DNA from: Ficedula albicollis
Lineage: Eukaryota > Chordata > Aves > Passeriformes > Muscicapidae
Length of the DNA stretch: 64,000 nucleotides
Direction of reading: 5' to 3'
Assembly: GCF_000247815.1 (NCBI RefSeq)
Contig: NC_021678.1
Location: 8,762,874-8,826,873 of the forward strand
Shown here: piece after piece, positions 42,317 to 52,192 of the stretch
How positions within the stretch are numbered: position 1 is the stretch's first letter
Layout: every line of letters starts with the position of its first letter
Made by a program: the position numbers and the translations under genes
The notes under the pieces: generated by a model
What the model was told of the DNA's origin: nothing
Seen by the model: the letters and a program-made list of their open reading frames with translations, nothing else
Database searches by the model: none

Positions 42317-42723
42317 GAACCTGCTTGGGAAATCAATGGCAACAGAACAACCTTCAGCCCTCTAACTAACACGGCGACTGGGCCTATGGGTAGTGTTTTA
42401 GCAACCAATGGAACCTTTTCAGGCTACCTCAACCAGCAAGAGATCAGCCTTTCAAATAGCTCTTCCTACCTAAAGACTACCACAGTTAGATCTTCCTTGT
42501 CCTCTCAGTCTGTGACTCCTGACATTTCACCTGCCAAGAGCACTGTAGGTTCCAAAGCAAGCCCTGCTTTGGCTGGTGGCAGTAGCCCTGCACACCAGCC
42601 GAGCCCTGCAAGGCAGTATAACAACCCCATTGGCCTTTACTCGGCAGAGACCCTGAGGGAAATGGCTGAGATGCATAAATTGAGTCTCAACCGAAGGGCT
42701 TCAGAAGGTGGACTTCCCAGAGG
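42317..42723 (+). CDS. LDB3: LDB3 exon: skeletal-type ZM module
   Basis: This 407-nt exon lies between acceptor ctactacag and donor gtaggt, entering in phase 0 and leaving after two bases of a Gly codon. It begins EPAWEINGN, comparable with DPALDTNG in human LDB3. It continues as a Ser/Thr-rich segment of about 90 residues with several SP sites ([24 protein letters not shown]), and ends with the ZM motif [20 protein letters not shown] (from 42614) and the tail [17 protein letters not shown]. The ZM motif helps place ZASP on alpha-actinin in the Z-disc (family knowledge). Mammals use the equivalent segment mainly in skeletal-muscle isoforms. The Ser/Thr-rich part differs strongly from the human sequence, while the ZM core is nearly identical. 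Another GT four bases downstream would add an in-frame stop and is not used. Confidence 0.95.
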
Positions 42724-45700
42724 GTAGGTAACATGGTAACATCTTTAATTGCTTCAATAAGTAATGAACTTGCTGAACAGTGAATGTAATGGTGCTTACC
42801 CTATCATGCATTTGTCTGGCAATCGTGATTAAGGTCTGGATCAATCATTAAATTTTCCAGTAGCCCTCAAAACATACCCACATTGCTATTACAGGACAAT
42901 GGTTGTTGGTATCTGAAGTGCAGCATGGGTTGGCAATAGTCAGCAGAGCATGAGCGGGAACATTAGGACTGAAGTAGCAGTAATCATCTCAGGGTTGTGG
43001 CTCTCAGCAGCTCTAACTATATGGAGTCTCAGAGAACCAAGTATTGCTGTCAGACATCCAAGCAGCTGCTATAAACCACATCTGATGTTTGGTACTTTGC
43101 TAAAGAGAAATGGCTTTGACCAGCAAATCTGACATGAGTGTCCTGCTGTAATTCCTGCCTTAATGCGTTGTCTTTCCTGTGCAAAAATGAGTCAGAACTG
43201 CAGTATTTTGAATCCTCTGGTTTGAAGAATGTCTTGTATCTGTTAGCCTAATATTAACTTTGCTGTAACAAGGAATGATCTCTAGATACTGCCCAGATAG
43301 TTTGATCCCATGCTGTCAAGGTTTTCCATATTCCTATATTTCAGGTCATCTTACTTATTAGTAAGTTTGTGAAATGAGGAGGTTGGACTACAGTATATGA
43401 TAAAAAGCAGTGAGAAACTGGATTGCCTGATTTTTTTTCATTCATGTATAAATTGTCAAACAAATCTAATTTTTTCATTTATTTGTGGGTTTTGGGTTTT
43501 TTAAAATGAAGATAAACTTCTTGTTAGGAATATGAGGAAAAGTGGTTTTTTTACACTAGGGACTTGGCTATATATGGAAAACCAGAAAATTCTGACAATC
43601 TGCTCAAGGTCTGATAGCAAATGCATATATTCAAGTACTTTTCCTCCCTTTGCTCTTTGCAAAAGTAAAACCAAGAGGTTTTAAGTTGTAGCAAAGTAGG
43701 AATATTTCATCCTATTAAAAGAGCTTATACACCTGTTCTAGATGATTCAAGCAGTTTTAGATGATTCACTGCCACTCTCGTGAGCACTCAATGTTCACAA
43801 TCTTAATTAACTTACCTAAAAAAATTCTATCCTCCTTTCTTGTACTGGATAGTTAAATAAAGCAATTACCATTTAAAAGAAAATTTCAGTTAGTAAGCTT
43901 GATCAGCAAAATAAACCTTAGAATGCTTCTCTCTTAATTTACAGTTTTCTGAAGAATACTGATTATTATTTCAATATTTTCAATATTTCAGATTTTCTTG
44001 GGAGTATATCTTGTTGTTTATAACCCTCCTTAATACATGCAGGAGTAAGGGTGGAGGGGCTGAATTTTGGGTGGTTCATCATTGTGATTATTTGTTATCA
44101 GGATTATAACATAACTGCATCCATCACTCACCAAAGTCAATGTGAGCCTTTCTATTCAGTTTCAACAAAATTTTATGGAACTGCAATCTGCCTTTACCAT
44201 CTGTAACACTGATGAACAAACAAGAAAATAAAAAAACCCTTATCCTGCAACACAGGAACATTCTGAAAAGATGAAAAGAGGCCAGAAGCACTAAATAAAT
44301 GTCTTGTCAGGTAACTTCTTGGAGATTTAGAGAACTGTACAACTCTGTTGACATGCAGAGAAAATTTAGAGCTCTATAGTGTTATCATTCCCACTCCCAA
44401 TTGACTGTTATCCCTGAAATAAGAAGTATCTTGCCTCCTGCTCTGTGGAGAAAAGCATGGAACCTGTAACTATCTTGGGACTTAGTGGCATTCATGATAA
44501 TCTCATAGTGCATATATGTGAATAAGGAAGCACTGTGAGCACTGCAAAATCAGCTCTGGTCTTTGTTGGGAACATTCTTACCATATAATACAAAGTGGTT
44601 GTGATGTTGTGGTGCTCCAAAACTGAATTCATTGTGCTTTCACAAATATACACGTAGCTGTATGATAAAAGCTGTGAGAAAGTTCAAGCATGAGGAGTGA
44701 TCTTAAGGTATGTTTCAGTTCTGTGGCCTTTTCACCAAACAATTTAAATTTAATTATGTGAATTGCTGTTACAGGTTTAGCTAAACCCTTTGGAAAATCC
44801 TATGAAGAAGCTGAAATTAATTCTGAGATTATTTCCTTGATCTGTGAAGAATAACAAAGCATATTTTTGTCCTATACACTTTACATGAAAGCTTTATCAC
44901 TCTGACCCAAGGTGAAAAATAAGATGGCCTGTTAGGAGTGTGGAATGTGATGTGCTGAAAGCTCTGGAGTGTATGAATAAATATGAACAGTGAGTCATAG
45001 TTTGTAACGTGCATCTTTTTCATTCCAGTGTAAGTTATTTTTCACATTGTAGGTCAAGGGCAGTAAATACCTGTCCCACAAGTACGTGCCAGGTGGCTTG
45101 GGTTACTGGCCTCTTACTGCGTGACCTCTATGAGCAGCAAGTTGGCTGTTCCAGACATGTCCCTATATAGAATCAAACTAAGATAATGAGTGGCTCTGCA
45201 CTGGGAGGAATTTTCTCATCACATCCTAAACATATGGAGAAGCAAAGCTTTACTGTTTTTGAAGGAAGCTATAGCAGCCTCTTCACATCTCAAAAAACTT
45301 TACTCAGACCTGACTGCTGAGTTGTTCTTAGTGTGTGCGCATAATGTTTCTTTTCTTTGGACATACTTGTATATTCCTCTAATTAAGGTGTACTTTATGG
45401 GTCTGGTAGTTCTGCCTTGAAAATGTTATTTTATATGTACAGTAGATGCCTGGATGAGTCAGAAAATGATACCATTACACTTGGTTTCATTGTAAATGAG
45501 TGCCCAGCTGTGCCTCATACACCTAAAATGGATATAGGATCACTGGTGTGCTTACAGGCTGCAGATGGTTCCTAATATATCTCTACCAGTTCTTGTAAGA
45601 GACTGATATATTTGGCTTAATGTAGGGTTTATAAAGCTAGAAGAATATTTTCAAATCTGAGAGTCTGACCAGTAGCTGCAGAGGATGGTCTGTGATTGCT

Positions 45701-47065
45701 TTACCATGGAAATGCAGAAGTGCGAAGCCTTTACTGCAGCTCTGGCTCATTAGAGTGCTTTTGATCATGAAAAGTGCTGTTGGATGAGCCAAGGCAAAAG
45801 GATCATATGTAGGAAGAAGCAGTAATATCAAAGGTTCTGCAAGGAAAAAGCAGGAGGAGCCAAATCCACTTGGAGTGTCACTCTTAACAGTGTAACTTTA
45901 CTGTCCAGTATTTTCTATCAGTGCTAGATACAGAAATGTCACAGCAGCAAGCTGGAATCCTCAGTACCCAGTTCTGTCAACAGCATTCCATGCAGCCAAG
46001 TAAGAAGAAAAGTTTATTAACTGACCCTGGATCTCTTCCTCTTTATTTTGCACAAACTATGAATAATTAGTCTTCAACCAAGAATAAAGCAGAATGTGGG
46101 TATTCTAACCTTTGAAGAAAAAAAAAAAAAGTTAAAATAAACATCACAGCCCATTACTTCTATTTATATGATTTGCATAAAGAGTTACTGGGAAGAGCAC
46201 TGTAGTCCAGACTGAGCACTCTGTTCTGCACTACCAGCTTTATCCTGTGTTATGGTGCTTTGGAATTACTGTGCAAGCACCATCACTAGTTTATGCAGAA
46301 ATGGAGTGTGAACATACCTTTTTTCATACTGTATACATACCTGCTGGAATAAAATATCCTGATCCCAAAAAACATTAAATGCGTGACTTCCTTTGTTTCA
46401 TGTGGAATAAATTAGGAATGACTATTCCAAAGTTAATTGGCTTGTACCCCTCTTGGCAAAATGTAGGTGCAGTCATATCTAGGCAAATGCTTTGCTATAT
46501 ACAAAGGCATTTTCCTTTTAGTTTTCCTTAAAGTTTTAGCTTTAAAACCTTTACCAATATATTCTTTGGATCTTTTCCAGCATGTAAAAGACTTAAAAAT
46601 CAGTCTTGCAAAACCAGCTCTGAGGGTGGCCTTAGGAGAACAGACTTCATCCCTGAATATTCAGTATCTAAGAGAAAAATATAGTCTCTACCACTCATTT
46701 CCTATTTTTGCATGAGAATATACTCTGAAAATCCTCCTTTTTACCCCTCTGCTCCCTCCTCCCTTCACTTTGGTAGTAGTACTTTTAAGGATGCACAGCA
46801 ATAAGATCATGTTAAAGGGTCAGACAAAATGCCATGGTACCCCACTAAGTCCCGGTGGATCAACTATAATCCCTGCATTTTTTCCCTTCTTAATCATGTT
46901 GGGGTTTTTAGGCATACATTTACTTTCTGTTCATTTGTAGATGGTCTGAGAAGAGCTGTCATAATCTTTTGTAAATATCTGTTGCCCTTTGCAGTCTACA
47001 AACTATTAACTTTTTTCTGTGTGGTTGGTTTTGATGTTGTTTGTTCTCTCTCTCTCTCCTTCTAG
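42724..47065 (+). other. LDB3: LDB3 intron between the skeletal ZM exon and the microexon
   Basis: A 4.3-kb intron from donor gtaggt to acceptor ccttctag. It is AT-rich, with a poly-A stretch near 46.12 kb. I see no repeat, RNA gene or further exon in it. Confidence 0.8.
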
Positions 47066-47152
47066 GTCATAACCAACACCGCTGCCAAGTTAGTATCACC
47101 TCTGTGTAGTGCCAGATGTTTGTGTGGTGCTGTGTGTGTGAAGATGTGTTTT
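47044..47152 (+). promoter_or_regulatory. UCUC tract and UG-rich block flanking the 23-nt microexon
   Basis: Directly upstream is TTCTCTCTCTCTCTCCTTCT (47044-47063), an array of PTB-type UCUC motifs forming the pyrimidine tract. From 47101 to 47152 the downstream intron is UG-rich (TGTTTGTGTGG, TGTGTGTGTG), the type of sequence bound by CELF proteins. YGCY words (possible MBNL sites) follow to about 47.22 kb. All three factors regulate muscle splicing, but use of these sites is inferred from motifs only. Confidence 0.5.
47066..47088 (+). CDS. LDB3: LDB3 23-nt microexon: start of the cardiac-type ZM module
   Basis: This exon lies between acceptor ccttctag and donor gttagt. Read from phase 0 after the linker exon it gives VITNTAA plus AA, and the next exon supplies C to complete Asn. 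The joined reading VITNTAANTDFTERFNP aligns along its whole length with human cardiac ZASP VVVNSPANADYQERFNP, which is the main evidence for so small an exon. Its 23 nt (7 codons plus 2 bases) convert the phase-0 linker to the phase-2 entry that the 204-nt exon needs. Without it that exon is out of frame and stops early. In human the same residues may be part of one 227-nt exon; 23 plus 204 equals 227. I cannot check whether the human exon is split. Confidence 0.85.
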
Positions 47153-50100
47153 CTGGGGTAGCATGATCCCCTGTGTTCCTGCTATGTCTGCTTGCAAGTA
47201 CAAGTATTTTTTTAAACATCAGCTTGGTGTGGCAGGCGCCTTGTGCTGCCCCTGCTCTCCAGCAGTGCTCCTGCTTGGCATTTCTTGGTGATGCTCTAAT
47301 GCTGTGAATGGAGCTGCCACCTGAGCCTGCTCAGTTCTTCTAAAAGCTTTCAGGTGGTTTGGCTTCTATGGACAGGTTTAAGTCCTCTTGAATCTTTACG
47401 TCATCTTCATGCCCTCAGAGTTTGGAGAGCATTATCTAAGCCTTTTTTGGTGTGTTAATAGTAAAGTACTTTTAGCTTCAATGTTAAATTAATTTCTAAA
47501 GTCTGCTAAAATTCAAATTCAGGTTGGACTAAGATACTGATATGGGGAAAAAATCTATGAGATTATTTACCTTGATAAATTTATTGCGCAAAAAAGAATT
47601 AACTATTGATTTGAAGATGTGATTGATCTGCTTTATTTAGGAGAGTTCAGAGAGTCCTCCATTTTGACCTTTAGTTTTCTAGGGGCAGAGGATTGTCTCT
47701 AAACTCTTGCTTTTTACCTCTGACCTGAGTGTTGTCCATAAATTGCTGGATACTGGGTTAAATTGAGGATAAACCAGATAATTCTAATAGTTTAATGTCA
47801 AAGTTAAACTGACAGTACAAAGTTAGAAGTAGAAGAATACATAAAGTTGAAATAATATTTAGTGCATGTAATTTACACTGATCTGGCATTTTCTGTTCAT
47901 TTCAGTGAGGTGTGGATGTAAGGATGTAACTCCTTTGGAGTGAAAAAACCCTAGCCAGTGTACATTAATAATTATTCTGACAGGATTGTCTTAGAAAGCT
48001 GAAGTCATTTTATAGGGGTGTTTTTAATCTTACTTGCTTTGAGCTTTATTTTTCCTGATCGTTTTCTAGCTTAGGAGAAAGATTCTATTCATTTTGCAGA
48101 GGTGCTGTCTCTGCAGCCATACCTCTACCACTTTGTCCTGGAGCCCAGCACCCCTTACAAGAACTAACATGTTTGCTTCCAGAGGTAGATAAAGGACTTG
48201 GCAGTTGGCAGTCTCTACCTTTTTTTTGGTTATTTTTATGGGAATCCTGTTAACTTCACTGGAAGTTTTGCCTTGGTGTATGTAATGTGACTAAAACCTT
48301 TTGAAAGACATCACTAAAACTGCTTAAGGACCACAAGTGAAAGCCCAAATGATTCCTGCTGCTACCATGAGGGAAGTTTAGGCTGTTCTGACATTAGTAC
48401 CTTTGATTTCTGTAACTGACTATGGAAACCATTGCTTAGAACATTACTCTTTAAAGGCAGCATTGTTAACCTCTGTCCTTTCCTTCCTACAGTCATCTCA
48501 GATCTTGAGTTTAGAATCTCTTCAATATTTCTGACAGTGTGAAAGAAAGAGAACACTAAATTCAAGATGTGGAGGATTGTAATTGTTTGTAATTATCATG
48601 TGATTATTTAGGGTATTACAAAGAAAGGAGATATTGTTGACGTCAGCCATGTGCATGCTCAGTACAGCAACTTGCATGTCTCTGCACATCACCTCTCAAG
48701 AGATTATGTGAATGTAATGATAGAATTGTCAGAGTTTATGAATAGTTAAGGGAGATGTATTTTAAATATGAGAATGTCTTGGTAAAAAGATAATTTTCAC
48801 TATTTGAATGCGTAATGCCGCTTCCCAGTTCCCTCCCTTAAAATGTTGGCACTTGCACCTGAAGGCTGTGGCTGCAATGCAGCATGTGCACTGTGTGTCT
48901 CTGGTCCTTATGCATGTGTCTGTCAATGTTCTATCAAGGATTTGCAATGATATGTGACTGTATCTGTCTCTGTCCATCCTCAGTCTGGGCATCCCACCAA
49001 ACAAAAGGCTGAAAACAGAGCAGAATCCCCTGGCTGGCTTCAGAGGTGGCACAGCACCTGGGATAATCTCCAGATAATTAAGTCAGATGACTGCCAGCCT
49101 TACTTGATTTTCCCTTTGCCATCATGCTAGGTTGAGGGTTCAGTTTTAACTCTCACCCTCTGGAGCTACCCATGATAAACAGGCACACTGTTGTGTGTGT
49201 AAAGAGAAAAACCACATTAGCCAATAAACTTGCTGTCTAATGTCTTAAACTGAAAAGGAAAAATTGTTCCAATCAAACAGAATTAAATTCTTCAGCACTT
49301 CTTCTGCATGGGGATAAATATCCATTTCTACTTTTGGGTTCAGTTCTAAATGAAACAATGAAACATTTATGAAATATCTGTTATTTCACAAAGGATGGAA
49401 TTCCCAGTTTTGTCCAGTTTGGTGAGTGTATGGAATTTCCCCTGCTGGCATCCTCCTGCTGCTGGCAGGACAGGAATAGCAGACTAGAGATTCACCTGAT
49501 CTCCCATGGGTTGAAGAAGAGCAGCTGCCTTTAGTGGCTGTCATCTGAGGTTTAACTTGTTCATTGGAACTCTGGGCAGCGCTCAGTCCTATCTCTAGAA
49601 CTAGAACTATGCACAACTCAGCCCTAGAAGAAAACCAGTTACTCTTTGGCTGTAGTCTGATATCAAACTGACTCATTCTGGTGTCATGGGTGCTTCAGTT
49701 AGCTTGCTTCTGGGGCTCAGTCTGTCAAATATAAAATCTTTCCTTGTAAATAGAATCACTGGAAACTAAGGCAGCAACTCTTCAACTACGCTTGTCCCAT
49801 TGGTTGCAATGTTGCATATTTTGATCTGGGACTGAGCATTTATCATGCCAGCACTTCAGGCTGTCTGTACAGAGATTTTAGTCTTTGTGAGGAAAGCCTT
49901 GAAGATTAAAAGGTGCAAGTACTAAATGTCACTGTGATTAATAACACGGACAGAAAGTACTGAAACTTTCTAAATAACAGAGAACCTGATATCCATTTGC
50001 TTCAGTGTAGTCTCTAGACCTTTGTAAGACTCTCCTGAAAACACGAATGGATGAAAAAAAAAGGAATTCTTTGCACTGCGTATGTACATCCCATGGCCAT

Positions 50101-50479
50101 GCATATATACATGTGCATGTTTGTATATATTTAGATGTATACATGCATGTAACAACAGGGGGTTTGTATATGTAAGCATCACACAAATATTTAAGATTTT
50201 TTTTGTGATATTTTAATACAGTGACAGCTCTTTCACCTTTTTTTTTTTAATTTTTATACATTGTGAGCCAATCCCAAAATGACATCCATTAGCACAGCCA
50301 TCTTCTTGCTGTGGCTTGGTACTTATGTTGTTTGCCATTCCCTGATGAGAAGCTTTGGTGGTGAGATGCCATGAACAGACGTGCACAATCCTCTCTTGGT
50401 GGTGCTTCCCTCACTTAACTTCACGCCTCTCTCCTTTCTTCCCCTCCCTTCCCTGGAACCTCACTCTTGCATAACCCAG
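47089..50479 (+). other. LDB3: LDB3 intron inside the cardiac ZM module
   Basis: A 3.4-kb intron separating the microexon from the 204-nt exon. It carries six TGCATG motifs on the plus strand (48652, 48673, 48911, 49305, 50114, 50144). No transposon or additional exon was recognised. Confidence 0.8.
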
Positions 50480-50750
50480 CACGGACTTCACGGAGCGTTT
50501 CAACCCCAATGTCCTGAAGGACTCTGCCCTGTCTACCCACAAACCCATTGAGGTGAAGGGCCTTGGCGGCAAGGCTACCATAATTCACGCGCAGTATAAC
50601 ACCCCGATCAGCATGTATTCCCAGGATGCTATCATGGATGCAATTGCAGGCCAGGCACAAGCCCAGGGTGGAGAATTTGCTGGGTAAGGTTATTTCCTTC
50701 TGTGGAATGCTCTTTCTCTGCATGGTACTTGTAACCTTCCTACCTGCATG
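48652..50750 (+). promoter_or_regulatory. Cluster of eight TGCATG (RBFOX-type) motifs around the cardiac ZM exon
   Basis: TGCATG occurs at 48652, 48673, 48911, 49305, 50114 and 50144 upstream of the cardiac exon, and at 50719 and 50745 downstream. The last two are 36 and 62 nt past the exon end. Downstream proximal (U)GCAUG is the classic position from which RBFOX enhances exon inclusion. Elsewhere in the window I noticed the motif much less often, but did not count it exhaustively. Confidence 0.6.
50480..50683 (+). CDS. LDB3: LDB3 exon: cardiac-type ZM motif
   Basis: This 204-nt exon lies between acceptor ataacccag and donor gtaagg, entering and leaving in phase 2. It reads TDFTERFNPNVLKDSALSTH, then KPIEVKGLGGKATIIH, then the ZM motif AQYNTPISMYSQDAIMDAIA, and ends QAQAQGGEFAG. 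It is almost identical to the cardiac exon of human LDB3. Residues matching human disease positions keep the normal amino acid: Asp117 (50484-50486), Lys136 (50541-50543), Ala147 (50574-50576) and Ala165 (50628-50630). Ala147 and Ala165 are altered in human zaspopathy and Asp117 and Lys136 in cardiomyopathy (recalled from the literature). The exon is usable only after the microexon, or in principle directly after the 407-nt exon, which also leaves phase 2. Confidence 0.97.
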
Positions 50751-50877
50751 ACACATTTGCTCCTCCTGGACTCTTTCGTTTTTCCTGGGGTATATTACAC
50801 GTGAAAAATGTGTATCAATCCTAGACAGTGTCCAAAAGCACTTCCATGTTTGGATGTTAAAAGGATGGATCACTGGA

Positions 50878-50962
50878 AAATCATAGTGTGGTTTGTTGTT
50901 GGAAGGGACTTTAAAAATCATCTAGTTCCACCCCTCCTACCATGTTCAGGGGTACCTTAATT
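50878..50962 (-). mobile_element. CR1 LINE 3'-end fragment
   Basis: The words TTGGAAGGGACTTTAAAAAT and CATCTAGTTCCACCCCTCCT followed by ACCATGTTCAGGGGTACCTT match the antisense 3' end of avian CR1 elements as I recall it (ggaagggacctt...atcatctagttccaaccccc). TCATAG at the left edge corresponds to the terminal ATTCTATGA repeat, so the element runs on the minus strand with its 3' end near 50880. Similarity fades after about 50962. Several mismatches suggest an old, 5'-truncated copy. Confidence 0.85.
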
Positions 50963-52043
50963 TAACCTTGCTCTTTTGGTATTCCTCCTAGAACTGGCAA
51001 ACCCCACAAAAGTACACCTAATGCTCTGTATATGATATTGGATGGCTTCTCATTCCTGACAACCATGATTTATAATAGTCACTATTATATGTGTAGCTCA
51101 GAAAGTACAGGAAAGGGGAGTGGAATTCTTATTGAGATGTGAAGAATACAAAGTAGTCATTTAGCACTGGCTACTGTTTTATTCTTGAGAATGGAGTATT
51201 TTGCTGTATTTTCCCCATTCCCAGTTTACATGCAGTACATGTGTTTTACACAGATCCTTTGGACTGTGGCAAAATCCACTGATCTTTAATAACTCTGCTT
51301 TTCCGATGCACGTTTCTGGAAATCTTATCTGATTAACTTCTCCAGAGTTGTAATAACTTTACTGAAATTACATAAGCAATAAATGTATCCAGGTTTCTCT
51401 CTTACCCAAGATAGAAATTGCTTTCCTTTGGCACCAAAATACAGGTATAGCAACACTCTTTAAAGGAGTTTCTTTCCCATTTGTTAGCTGCAGGCTTCTT
51501 CAAAATGAGGATGGTCTATGCTCCATTTTGCTGGCTATTTTTCCTCTCTTTTTTCATCATTATTTTTCTTTTCTGCTAACTTTTTGCACCAGCTGTCCCT
51601 CATGATGAATCACAAGCAATACCTTTCGCTTTGGCCATGACTTAGTGAATCTCCACATATATAGAGTCATATTTCCAATTAGTGAAGTAAAAAGTTCATT
51701 TGTGTTCTTTATAAGGGTTCACATGCTTCAAAGGCATGGATTATAGGAGACGTTTTATGATACATTGGCACTTTCTATTAAATGCTGTAGCATTATATGA
51801 TGCAAATAGTAATGTTTAAAAAATTTACCTATTTAAATGATTAAATGATTAAAAAGTTAATGTTGAATATATGGATCCTTTTAATTTTATAAGTTTCCTT
51901 TAATTTCCTCTGTGATATTCTGAACTTTAATTTGCACTGGAAACTAAGATGTTCTTTTGCTTAATCAGTCAAGTCTGAGTTAAGATTATGCTTAACACAA
52001 AAGTGTTTGTATGAGAAATTTTTAATATAAAAGCAGACCAAAT

Positions 52044-52192
52044 AATGTCCTGATTAATTTTGTCTCAATTATCAGTCCATAATTTTGTCTTCATTCTCAA
52101 TTAATAATCTTAGTCCTTAATGTCCTGATTAATTTTGTCTCAATTATCAGCCCATAATTTGGTCTTCATTCTCAATTAATAATCTTAGTCCT
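52044..52192. repeat. Two-copy tandem duplication, period 75 bp
   Basis: AATGTCCTGATTAATTTTGT through AATAATCTTAGTCCTT occurs at 52044-52118 and 52119-52192 with two substitutions (T to C, T to G). Confidence 0.95.

Noticed and set aside
43378..43400. GAGGTTGGACTACAG, resembling the CR1 word ggttggactagatgat
   Set aside because: Too short, with no CR1 similarity on either side.
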